Shown: in pieces, positions 24,123-31,801 of the stretch
Layout: the number at the start of each line of letters is the position of its first letter
Numbering within the stretch: the first letter of the stretch is position 1
Source of the DNA: CAZEFK01 sp964511405
Lineage (GTDB): Bacteria > Pseudomonadota > Alphaproteobacteria > Elsterales > Elsteraceae
Assembly (NCBI GenBank): GCA_964511405.1
Contig: CAZEFK010000071.1
Coordinates: 1 to 31,801 of the forward strand
DNA length: 31,801 nt
Direction of reading: 5' to 3'
The notes under the pieces: model-generated
What the model was told of the DNA's origin: nothing
The model's database searches: none
What the model saw: only the letters and a program-made list of their open reading frames with translations
Translations under genes and position numbers: made by a program

Positions 24123-25259
24123 ATGACCAAGCTGATCGCGGCCGTCCTGGTGGTGGCCGCCACCGTCGCCGGATATGGCTGGTGGAGCGGCCGGCTGCCC
24201 GGATCCGCGGCCGCCGGCGCGACGGCGGCCAACGGCCATGCCGATGCCCCGCCCCCGACCGTCACGGTGGCGCCGGTCACGACCCGCGACATCGACGTCT
24301 TCCTGGACGGCCTCGGCACCGTCGCCGCCTACAACACGGTCACGATCCGGCCGCGGGTCGACGGCCAGATCGTCCGCATCGCCTTCCGGGAAGGCCAGGA
24401 CGTCAAGGCCGGCGACCTCCTGGCTCAGATCGATCCGCGGCCGTTCCAGGCCCAGCTCGCCCAGGCCATGGCCAACCGGCAGAAGGACCAGGCGCAACTG
24501 GCCAACGCCCGCCTGGACCTGGAGCGGGCGATCGAGCTGGAACGCCGCGGCGTCGGCCCGCGCCAGGCCACCGACACCCAGCGCGCCCTGGTCGCCCAGC
24601 TCGAGGCCGCCGCCGCCGCCGACCAGGCGATGATCGACAGCGCCAAGGTCCAGCTGGACTACGCCCAGATCACCGCGCCGATCGACGGGCGCATCGGCAT
24701 CCGCCAGATCGACGTCGGCAATATCGTGCACCAGGCCGATTCCGCAGGCCTGGCGGTGATCACCCAGGTGCAGCCGATCTCGGTCCTGTTCTCGCTGCCC
24801 CAGGACAACCTGCTGGCGATCTCGGACGCCATGGCCACGGGCCCGCTCGCGGTGCAGGCCTACAGCCGCGACAACCGGGTCGAGCTGGGATCGGGCACGC
24901 TGGCGCTGATCGACAACCAGATCGATCCCCAAACCGGGACGATCAAGCTCAAAGCCACCTTCGCCAATGCCGGGCGCCGGCTGTGGCCCGGGCAGTTCGT
25001 CAATGTCCGACTGCATCTGGCGACCCGGCCGGCGGTCCTGGTCGTGCCGGCCTCGGCGGTGCAGCGGGGGCCGCAGGGTCCCTATGTCTACCTGCTGAAG
25101 CCCGACACTAGGGTCGAGATGCGCCCGGTGTCGACGGGCCCGACCGAGGACGGCGCGACGGTGATCGAGGGCGGCCTCGCCGCCGGCGATCGCGTGGTGT
25201 CGGAAGGCCAGTACAAGCTGCAGCCGGGCGGCCGGGCGACGGTGGCGGCGCCCTCATGA
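24123..25259 (+). CDS. mdtA: RND efflux periplasmic adaptor (MdtA-like)
   Basis: 378-residue membrane-fusion protein. An N-terminal anchor (LIAAVLVVAATVAGYGWW) is followed by a Ser/Ala linker, then the first half of the lipoyl domain (DGLGTVAAYNTVTIRPRVDGQIVRI, GQDVKAGDLLAQIDPRPFQAQL). The helical hairpin runs about 115-185, and the second lipoyl half reads YAQITAPIDGRIGIRQIDVGN. A beta-barrel (DPQTGTIKLKATFAN, LWPGQFVNVRL) and a membrane-proximal domain (VVPASAVQRGPQGPYVYLL) complete the fold. It links the inner-membrane permeases to the outer-membrane channel. The MdtA-type sequence pattern and the two permeases after it support an MdtABC-like pump, so the gene symbol is by analogy. Its TGA overlaps the next ATG (ATGA at 25256-25259). 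Confidence 0.94.
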   Translation: MTKLIAAVLVVAATVAGYGWWSGRLPGSAAAGATAANGHADAPPPTVTVAPVTTRDIDVFLDGLGTVAAYNTVTIRPRVDGQIVRIAFREGQDVKAGDLLAQIDPRPFQAQLAQAMANRQKDQAQLANARLDLERAIELERRGVGPRQATDTQRALVAQLEAAAAADQAMIDSAKVQLDYAQITAPIDGRIGIRQIDVGNIVHQADSAGLAVITQVQPISVLFSLPQDNLLAISDAMATGPLAVQAYSRDNRVELGSGTLALIDNQIDPQTGTIKLKATFANAGRRLWPGQFVNVRLHLATRPAVLVVPASAVQRGPQGPYVYLLKPDTRVEMRPVSTGPTEDGATVIEGGLAAGDRVVSEGQYKLQPGGRATVAAPS

Positions 25260-28200
25260 CCCTGTCGCAGGTCTTCATCGTCCGGCCGATCGCGACGTCG
25301 CTGCTGATGCTCGGCCTGCTGATCCTGGGCGTGCTGGGGTACCGGGCGCTGCCGGTGGCGGCGCTGCCGTCGGTCGATTTCCCGACCGTGCAGGTGACCA
25401 CGACCCTGCCCGGCGCCAGCCCGTCGACCATGGCGCAGGTGGTGACCACGCCCCTGGAAATCCAGCTCGGCCAGATCTCGGGCATCGCGGCGATGACCTC
25501 GACCAGCGCCTTCGGCGTCTCCACCATCACCCTGCAGTTCACGCTCACCCGCGACATCGACGCCGCCGCCCAGGACGTGCAGGCGGCGATCGCGGCATCG
25601 GCCGGCGTGCTGCCCAAGACGCTGCCGGGGCCGCCCAGCTATCGCAAGGTCAACCCGGCCGACACGCCGATCCTGATCCTGGCCCTGACGTCGGACACCC
25701 TGCCGCTGGCTCAGCTCAACGACGTGGCCGACACGGTACTGGCCCAGCGCCTGGCCCAGGTCGACGGCGTCGGGCTTGTTTCGATCGAAGGCAACCAGAA
25801 GCCGGCGGTGCGGCTGCAGCTCAACCCGGCCGCCCTGGCCGGCCTGGGGCTGACGCTGGAGGACGTGCGCACGGCCATCGGCACCGCGACCGTCGACATC
25901 CCCAAAGGCCTGATCGACGGCGCGCGTCTCAGCTACGCCATCGGCGCCAACGACCAGCTCTACACCGCCGACGCCTACCGCCGGCTGGTCGTGGCCTATC
26001 GGAACGGCGCGCCGGTGCGCCTGGGCGACGTCGCCGAGGTCGTCGACGGCAGCGAGAACCGCAAGCTCGCGGCCTGGGTCGGCGACCGCCCGGCCATCGT
26101 GCTCGATATCCAGCGCCAGCCGGGCGCCAACATCATCGACACCGTCGACCGCATCCAGGCGGTGCTGCCCCGGCTGCGGGCGGCGATGCCCAAGGGCGTG
26201 ACCGTGACCGTGCTGACCGACCGGACCCGGACCATCCGCGCCTCGGTCGCCGACGTCCAGGCGACGCTGCTGCTGACCGTGGCGCTCGTGGTCGGCGTCA
26301 TCTTCCTGTTCCTGCGCAAGGCCTGGGCGACCGTGATCCCCAGCGTGGCGCTGCCGCTGTCGCTGGTCGCCACCTTCGGGGTCATGGCGCTGGCGGGCTT
26401 CAGCCTCGACAACCTGTCGCTGATGGCGCTGACCATCTCGGCCGGCTTCGTGGTCGACGACGCCATCGTCATGATCGAGAACATCGTGCGCCACCTGGAG
26501 GCCGGCGAGCCGCCGCTCGAGGCCGCGCTCAAAGGGGCGCGCCAGATCGGCTTCACCGTGGTGTCGCTGACCGTGTCGCTGGTCGCGGTGTTCATCCCGT
26601 TGCTGTTCATGGGCGGCGTGGTCGGCCGGCTGTTCCGGGAATTCTCGATCACGCTGTCGGTCGCGGTCGTGGTCTCGGCGATCGTGTCGCTGACCCTCAC
26701 GCCCATGATGTGCGCCCAGCTGCTCAAGCCCGTAGCCGAGGCGCGACCGGGCCGGGTCTTCCGCTGGACCGAGCGGGGCTTTGCCCGGCTGCTGGCCGGC
26801 TATGAGCGGGGCCTGCGGCTGGTCCTGCGCTGGCAGCGCCTGACCCTGGCGCTGACCCTGGCGACCCTGGCCGGCACGCTCTGCCTCTACGTGGCCATCC
26901 CGAAAGGGTTCCTGCCGCAGCAGGACACCGGCCTGATCTCCGGCACCACCGAGGCGCCGCCTGATATCGCGTTCCCGGCCATGGCCGAGCGCCAGCGCCG
27001 GCTGGCCGCGATCGTCCTGGCCGATCCCGACGTCGCCAGCGTCGACAGCATCGTTGGCGTCGGCAGCGTCAACCCCACCACCAATGTCGGGCACCTCTAC
27101 ATCAACCTGAAGCCGCGCCGGGAGCGCAGCGCCGGCGCCGACCAGGTGATCGCGCGGCTGCGGGCCGCGACCGCCGCCCTGCCCGGCATCAGCCTGTTCA
27201 TGCAGGCCGTGCAGGACATCCAGGTCGACGCGCACGCCAGCCGCACCCAGTACGCTTATGTCCTGCAGGACGCCGACGTGCCGGAGCTGGAGGCCTGGGC
27301 GCCCCGGCTGCTGACCGCCTTGCGCGCGGCGCCGGAGCTGGCGGACGTCGCCAGCGACCAGCAGCTCGGCGGCCTGGAGCTGGCCATCGACATCGACCGC
27401 GACCAGGCGGCGCGGCTCGGCGTGCTGCCCCAGGCGATCGACGACACCCTGTACGACGCCTTCGGCCAACGGCAGGTCGCGACCGTCTACACCCAGCTCA
27501 ACCAGTATCACGTGATCCTGGAGGTCGAGCCGCGGTTCCAGGCCGATCCCTCGGCCCTGGACAAGCTGTACGTCAAGGCTCAGGGCGGGCCGCCGGTGCC
27601 GCTCGGCAGCTTCGCACGGCTCGCCGCCCGCACGGCACCGCTGGCCGTGCAGCATCTGGGGCAGTTCCCGGCCGTGACCTTGTCCTTCAACCTGGCGCCC
27701 GGCACGTCGCTGGGCCAGACGCTGGACGCCATCCAGCACGCCGAACGCGCGATCGGCCTGCCCGAGGCGGTGGCCACCAGCTTCGCCGGCAGCGCCGCCG
27801 AGTTCCGCGCCTCGCTTGCCAGCGAGCCGATCCTGATCCTGGCGGCGGTGATCGTGGTCTATATCGTGCTGGGGGTGCTGTACGAGAGCTACGTCCACCC
27901 GATCACGATCCTGTCGACCCTGCCCTCGGCCGGGGTCGGCGCGCTGCTGGCGCTGATGCTGGCCGGCGACGAGCTCACGATCCTGTCGCTGATCGGCATC
28001 ATCCTGCTGATCGGCATCGTCAAGAAGAACGCGATCATGATGATCGACTTCGCCCTCGACGCCGAGCGCAGCCTGGGGATGCGGCCGGACCGCGCGATCT
28101 ATCAGGCCTGCGTGCTGCGCTTCCGGCCGATCATGATGACCACGATGGCGGCCCTGCTCGGCGCCCTGCCGCTGGCGCTCGGCACCGGCAGCGGGTCGGA

Positions 28201-28429
28201 GCTGCGGCGGCCGCTCGGCATCGCCATCGTCGGCGGCCTGCTCGTGTCGCAGGTCCTGACCCTGTACACGACGCCGGTCGTCTATCTGCTGTTCTGCCGC
28301 CTGACCGGCCGCCTCAGCGCCCGCTTCGCGCCCCGGGCGCCCGAGGCGCCACGGGCGCCCGAGGCGCCACCGGCGCCCGAGGCGCCACCGGCGACCGCAG
28401 CGGAGCCGGTCCCCGGCCCGGCCGATTGA
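25256..28429 (+). CDS. mdtB: RND multidrug efflux permease (MdtB-like)
   Basis: 1057 residues, HAE1-type RND pump. Starts LSQVFIVRPIATSLLMLGLLILG (helix 1), with the docking and pore domains after PGASPSTMAQVV. The TM4 proton-relay pair is D401/D402 in GFVVDDAIVMIENI, and TM10 has KKNA (K923/K924) in GIVKKNAIMMIDF. A second periplasmic half begins near PKGFLPQQDTGLI. The C-terminus carries an unusual cytosolic tail after the last helix, rich in Ala, Pro, Glu and Arg (APEAP repeats) and absent in typical MdtB. The energy source is the proton motive force; typical MdtBC substrates are bile salts, novobiocin-like drugs and other amphiphiles, but that is not shown here. The adaptor and a second permease flank it with overlapping or near-overlapping ends. 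Confidence 0.95.
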   Translation: MTLSQVFIVRPIATSLLMLGLLILGVLGYRALPVAALPSVDFPTVQVTTTLPGASPSTMAQVVTTPLEIQLGQISGIAAMTSTSAFGVSTITLQFTLTRDIDAAAQDVQAAIAASAGVLPKTLPGPPSYRKVNPADTPILILALTSDTLPLAQLNDVADTVLAQRLAQVDGVGLVSIEGNQKPAVRLQLNPAALAGLGLTLEDVRTAIGTATVDIPKGLIDGARLSYAIGANDQLYTADAYRRLVVAYRNGAPVRLGDVAEVVDGSENRKLAAWVGDRPAIVLDIQRQPGANIIDTVDRIQAVLPRLRAAMPKGVTVTVLTDRTRTIRASVADVQATLLLTVALVVGVIFLFLRKAWATVIPSVALPLSLVATFGVMALAGFSLDNLSLMALTISAGFVVDDAIVMIENIVRHLEAGEPPLEAALKGARQIGFTVVSLTVSLVAVFIPLLFMGGVVGRLFREFSITLSVAVVVSAIVSLTLTPMMCAQLLKPVAEARPGRVFRWTERGFARLLAGYERGLRLVLRWQRLTLALTLATLAGTLCLYVAIPKGFLPQQDTGLISGTTEAPPDIAFPAMAERQRRLAAIVLADPDVASVDSIVGVGSVNPTTNVGHLYINLKPRRERSAGADQVIARLRAATAALPGISLFMQAVQDIQVDAHASRTQYAYVLQDADVPELEAWAPRLLTALRAAPELADVASDQQLGGLELAIDIDRDQAARLGVLPQAIDDTLYDAFGQRQVATVYTQLNQYHVILEVEPRFQADPSALDKLYVKAQGGPPVPLGSFARLAARTAPLAVQHLGQFPAVTLSFNLAPGTSLGQTLDAIQHAERAIGLPEAVATSFAGSAAEFRASLASEPILILAAVIVVYIVLGVLYESYVHPITILSTLPSAGVGALLALMLAGDELTILSLIGIILLIGIVKKNAIMMIDFALDAERSLGMRPDRAIYQACVLRFRPIMMTTMAALLGALPLALGTGSGSELRRPLGIAIVGGLLVSQVLTLYTTPVVYLLFCRLTGRLSARFAPRAPEAPRAPEAPPAPEAPPATAAEPVPGPAD
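28335..28388. repeat. 18-base tandem repeat x3 in the permease C-terminal tail
   Basis: GGGCGCCCGAGGCGCCAC at 28335-28352 and 28353-28370 (identical), then at 28371-28388 with one changed base, and a decayed partial unit after it. It encodes the (R/P)APEAP repeats of the MdtB-like tail. Such in-frame units can expand or contract by slippage. Confidence 0.9.
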
Positions 28430-28434
28430 GCATC

Positions 28435-31400
28435 ATGGGGCTGTCGGCGCCGTTCATCCACCGGCCGGTCGGCACCTCGCTGCTGATGATGGGGGTGCTG
28501 CTGCTGGGCCTGGTCGCCTATCGGGCGCTGGGCGTGGCGGCACTGCCCTCGGTCGACCTGCCGACCATCCGCGTCTATGGTTACCTGCCCGGCGCCAGCC
28601 CGCAGACCATGGCGGCCTCGGTCGCCACGCCGCTGGAACGCCAGCTCGGCCAGATCGCCGACGTCACCCAGCTGACCTCGACCAACGCCCTGGGCTCGAC
28701 CGAGATCGGCATTCAGTTCGCGCTGGGCCGCGACATCAACGGCGCCGCGCGCGATGTCCAGGCCGCGATCAACGCCGCCGGCGCGGACCTGCCCAAGGAC
28801 ATGCCGGGCCCGCCGATCTACCGCAAGTCCAACCCCGCCGCCTATCCCGTGATCCAGCTTGCCCTGGTCTCGGACGCCCTGCCCGGCGGCACGGTGTTCG
28901 ACTATGCCGACACCGTGGTCGCCCAGAAGCTGTCGCAGCTGCCGGGGGTGGCCGAGGTGCTGGTGTGGGGCGCCGGAAAGAGCGCCGTGCGCGTCCGCGC
29001 CGATCCGGCGGCGCTGGCGGCCATGGGTCTCAGTCTGGAGGACCTGCGCACCGCCCTCGCGGCGTCGACCGCTGCGGGCCCCACGGGCAGCCTCGACGGC
29101 GACCGGCTGTCCTGGACGCTCGCCGCCAACGACCAGCTTAGCCGGGCCGAGCAATATAGGCGCGTGATCGTGGCCTGGAAGAATGGCGCCGCGGTCCGGG
29201 TCGGCGACGTCGCGACCGTGACCGACGACGTCACCAACCGCCGCAGCGCCGCCTGGTACAACGACCATCGCGCCGTGATGGTCGCCGTGATCCGCGAGCA
29301 GGACGCCAACATCGTCGAGGTCGTCGACGCCGTCCACGCCGCCCTGCCCCAGCTCTCGCACTGGATCCCGCCGGCGATCCGCATCGCCCCTGTGTCGGAC
29401 CGCTCGGCCACCATCCGGGCCGGCATTGCCGACGTCCAGGTCACGCTGCTGCTGACCGCGGCGCTGGTGGTGCTGGTGATCCTGGTGTTCCTGCGCCGGT
29501 TCTGGGCGACCGCGATCCCCAGCGCCACCATTCCGGTGGCGCTCGCCGGCACCGCCGCGCTGATGTGGGCCTGCCGCTACACCCTCGACAACCTGTCGAT
29601 GATGGCGCTGACGGTGGCGATCGGCTTCGTGGTCGACGACGCGATCGTGATGATCGAGAACATCGCCCGCCACGTCGACGCCGGCGAGCCGCCGCTCGCA
29701 GCCGCGCTCAAGGGCGCCCGGCAGATCGGCTTCACGGTGGTCTCGATCACGGCGTCGCTGGTCGCGGCCTTCATCCCGCTCCTGTTCATGGCCGGGGTCA
29801 CTGGCCGCTTCTTCCGCGAGTTCTCGGTCACGCTGAGCGGCGCCATCGTGATCTCGGCGGCGGTGTCGCTGACGCTGACGCCCGGCCTGTGCGGCCGGTT
29901 CCTTACGCGCGCGGAGCCGGGCACCGGGATCCTGCCGCTGCGCCTGTGCGAGCGCGGCTTCCAGGCTCTGCAGCGGGCCTATGCGGCAAGCCTGGCCTGG
30001 TGCCTGGACCGCCGGCCGCTGATGCTGGCGGTGACCTTGGCGGCCATGGCCGGCAGCGTCCACCTCTATGGCAGCCTGCCCAAGGGCTTCGTGCCGCCGC
30101 AGGACACCGGGCTGATCTGGGGCAGCGTCGAAGGCCCGCAGGACATCAGCTTCCCGGCCATGGCCGAGCGGCAGCAGGCGCTGGCGCGCCTGATCCTGGC
30201 CGATCCCGCGGTGGAGAGCCTGGGCGCGTATCTGCCGGATGGCGCGGGCAGCGCGGTCAACGATGGCGGGATGCTGATCCGGCTGAAGCCGCGCGACCAG
30301 CGCCGGATGAGCGTCACGGCGGTCATCGACCGCCTGCGCGACCGGACCCGACGCCTGTCCGGCATCGCCGTCTACATGCAGCCGATCTACGACTTCGGCT
30401 TCGGCGCCCGGCGGGGCAAGGCGCTCTACCAGTACACGCTGCGCGACCCCGATGTCGCCGAGCTGGACCACTGGACCGGCCTGGTCGAGGCGCGGTTGCG
30501 CCAGATGCCAGAGCTGCGCGACGTCGCGCTCGACCGCAAGACCGCCGGTCTGCAGGCGGCGCTGACCATCGACCGCGATGCCGCCGCGCGCCTCGGCGTG
30601 TCGCCGGCGGCGATCGACAACACCCTCTACGATTCCTTCGGCCAGCGCCAGGTCGCGACCTACTACCGCTCCTTCAACAGCTTCAAGGTGGTCCTGGAGG
30701 CCGACCCGGGCCTGGCGCCGGGCGTCGAGGCGCTGGACCGCATCCGCGTCAAATCGACGTCGGGCGCCATGGTGCCGCTCGGCGCCTTCACCCGCATGCA
30801 GCCGGCCAACTCCACGCTGGCCGTGGCCCACCAGGGCCAGGTCCCGGCGGTCACGATCTCGTTCAACCTGGCGCCCGGCGTCTCGATCCGCCAGGCCACC
30901 GACCGGATCGACCGGGCCATGGACGCGTGGCAGCTGCCGGAGGGCCTGCGCGCCAGCTTCGAGGGCAACGCCCGCGGCTACCGCTCCGCCATCGACAGCC
31001 AGCCGCTGCTGATCCTGGCCGCGGTCGCGATGGTCTACCTGGTCCTGGGGATCCTGTACGAAAGCCTGATCCACCCGGTGACCATCCTGTCGACCCTGCC
31101 CTCGGCCGGCCTCGGCGCCCTGTTGGCGCTCGATGCGGCCGGCGCCGAGCTGACGCTGATCGCGCTGATCGGCATCATCCTGCTGATCGGCATCGTGAAG
31201 AAGAACGCGATCCTGATGATCGACTTCGCGATCGACGTGGAGCGCCGCGAGCGCAAGTCGCCGCGCGAGGCGATCTTCCAGGCCGCGATGCTGCGCTTCC
31301 GCCCGATCATGATGACGACCATGGCCGCCGCGCTGGGTGCGGTCCCGCTCGCCCTCGGCCTCGGCGAAGGCGCGGAGCTGCGCCGGCCGCTCGGCATCTC

Positions 31401-31548
31401 GATCGTGGGCGGCCTGCTCGTGAGCCAGCTCCTCACGCTCTACACGACCCCCGTGATCTACCTGTACCTCGACCAGCTGCAGTTCCTGAAGCGCCGCCGC
31501 CGCGAGCGCGACCTGCGTGATCCTTCCCCCGTGACCGTCCCGCGATGA
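28435..31548 (+). CDS. mdtC: RND multidrug efflux permease (MdtC-like)
   Basis: 1037 residues. Starts MGLSAPFIHRPVGTSLLMMG, the usual MdtC-type beginning; a TTG nine bases upstream overlaps the MdtB stop and is a possible alternative. With ATG 28435 the TM4 pair GFVVDDAIVMIEN falls at D401/D402, the same numbers as in the first permease, which supports this start. TM10 has KKNA (K922/K923). Periplasmic and membrane halves are complete (PKGFVPPQDTGLI starts the second half). The two permeases are clear paralogues and probably form a mixed trimer, as MdtB and MdtC do. The last residues FLKRRRRERDLRD are basic and cytosolic. The TGA overlaps the outer-membrane factor ATG (ATGA at 31545-31548). 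Confidence 0.95.
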   Translation: MGLSAPFIHRPVGTSLLMMGVLLLGLVAYRALGVAALPSVDLPTIRVYGYLPGASPQTMAASVATPLERQLGQIADVTQLTSTNALGSTEIGIQFALGRDINGAARDVQAAINAAGADLPKDMPGPPIYRKSNPAAYPVIQLALVSDALPGGTVFDYADTVVAQKLSQLPGVAEVLVWGAGKSAVRVRADPAALAAMGLSLEDLRTALAASTAAGPTGSLDGDRLSWTLAANDQLSRAEQYRRVIVAWKNGAAVRVGDVATVTDDVTNRRSAAWYNDHRAVMVAVIREQDANIVEVVDAVHAALPQLSHWIPPAIRIAPVSDRSATIRAGIADVQVTLLLTAALVVLVILVFLRRFWATAIPSATIPVALAGTAALMWACRYTLDNLSMMALTVAIGFVVDDAIVMIENIARHVDAGEPPLAAALKGARQIGFTVVSITASLVAAFIPLLFMAGVTGRFFREFSVTLSGAIVISAAVSLTLTPGLCGRFLTRAEPGTGILPLRLCERGFQALQRAYAASLAWCLDRRPLMLAVTLAAMAGSVHLYGSLPKGFVPPQDTGLIWGSVEGPQDISFPAMAERQQALARLILADPAVESLGAYLPDGAGSAVNDGGMLIRLKPRDQRRMSVTAVIDRLRDRTRRLSGIAVYMQPIYDFGFGARRGKALYQYTLRDPDVAELDHWTGLVEARLRQMPELRDVALDRKTAGLQAALTIDRDAAARLGVSPAAIDNTLYDSFGQRQVATYYRSFNSFKVVLEADPGLAPGVEALDRIRVKSTSGAMVPLGAFTRMQPANSTLAVAHQGQVPAVTISFNLAPGVSIRQATDRIDRAMDAWQLPEGLRASFEGNARGYRSAIDSQPLLILAAVAMVYLVLGILYESLIHPVTILSTLPSAGLGALLALDAAGAELTLIALIGIILLIGIVKKNAILMIDFAIDVERRERKSPREAIFQAAMLRFRPIMMTTMAAALGAVPLALGLGEGAELRRPLGISIVGGLLVSQLLTLYTTPVIYLYLDQLQFLKRRRRERDLRDPSPVTVPR

Positions 31549-31801
31549 ATAAGCTCGTCCTGCTCGCCTGCGTGCCCCTCGCCGCCTGCATGGTGGGGCC
31601 CGACTATTCGCGGCCCGACGTCGAGACTCCGGCCGCGTACAAGGAGGCCGGCGACTGGGTCGTCGCGAACCCGGCCGATGCCGTGCCGCGCGGCAAATGG
31701 TGGGAGATCTTCGGCGACCCCGTCATGAACGGCTTGATGGAGCAGGTCGACGTCTCGAACCAGTCGCTGAAGGCGGCGCAGGCGCGCTACGACCAGGCGC
31801 G
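31545..31801 (+). CDS. RND outer-membrane lipoprotein, NodT/OprM family (3' end outside window)
   Basis: The frame is open to the window end (85 codons). The protein begins MNKLVLLACVPLAACMVGPDY: a lipoprotein signal with lipobox LAAC, then the V-G-P-D-Y motif near the lipidated cysteine that marks NodT/OprM-type efflux lipoproteins. It continues with KWWEIFGDPVMNGLMEQ and SNQSLKAAQARYDQA, the first coiled helix of the TolC-like fold. It supplies the outer-membrane exit duct for the adaptor and two permeases encoded directly upstream. The start codon overlaps the MdtC-like stop, so translation is probably coupled. Confidence 0.9.
   Translation, partial: MNKLVLLACVPLAACMVGPDYSRPDVETPAAYKEAGDWVVANPADAVPRGKWWEIFGDPVMNGLMEQVDVSNQSLKAAQARYDQA

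Noticed and set aside
25088..27898. Very long minus-strand open frame (936 codons) opposite the MdtB-like permease; a similar 930-codon frame opposite MdtC at 28282-31074
   Set aside because: Both are antisense shadows caused by high GC third positions. The translations are low-complexity (His, Gln, Gly, Arg-rich) without domains, whereas the plus strand encodes textbook RND pumps.

Overview
This is a GC-rich window (roughly 70% GC) from an alphaproteobacterium, most likely of the Rhodospirillales/Azospirillum type. The evidence is the codon use, the lipoprotein-anchored OmpA-family protein that is typical of that group, and an MdtABC/NodT-type RND efflux operon. There are no rRNA or tRNA genes, no CRISPR array and no recognisable transposase. 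Gene content is mostly chromosomal and metabolic, with one small accessory island near 18.85-19.8 kb.

Layout. 0-4.1 kb: 3' part of an oxalyl-CoA-synthetase-like acyl-CoA ligase, a ketopantoate-reductase-family enzyme, a 77-residue unknown protein, and a convergent DHA2-type MFS exporter. 4.3-5.9 kb: two tandem paralogous multipass membrane proteins, both 241 residues. 5.95-11.9 kb (minus strand): a tightly overlapped six-gene operon DUF4129 - DUF4350 - MoxR AAA+ ATPase - DUF58 (vWA-like) - SpoIIM-like - RDD. It is a conserved but functionally obscure envelope-associated set. 12.0-15.0 kb: a GFA/CENP-V-type zinc protein, a one-helix small protein, and a stand-alone molybdopterin-binding xanthine-dehydrogenase-family large subunit. 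15.1-16.7 kb (minus): a TPR plus fucosyltransferase-like protein of lower GC than its neighbours.

16.9-22.8 kb: a LysR gene broken by two compensating homopolymer frameshifts, divergent from a PLP threonine/serine dehydratase-family gene. Next comes a higBA-type toxin-antitoxin cassette bracketed by about 98-bp imperfect direct repeats, then an intact LysR regulator divergent from an MFS transporter and an alpha/beta hydrolase. The repeats are the 3' end of the intact LysR gene plus its shared convergent stop palindrome. The cassette therefore appears to sit in what was once a compact dehydratase/LysR convergent junction. The toxin C-terminus also looks frameshifted near a 22-bp perfect palindrome.

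22.8-31.8 kb: a roughly 330-bp leader, an OmpA-family lipoprotein with a very strong GNRA-loop terminator, then an RND efflux operon (adaptor, two RND permeases, outer-membrane factor cut by the window end) with ATGA-type overlaps. The two permeases carry the TM4 Asp pair at identical residue numbers, which fits an MdtB/MdtC-type heteromeric pump.
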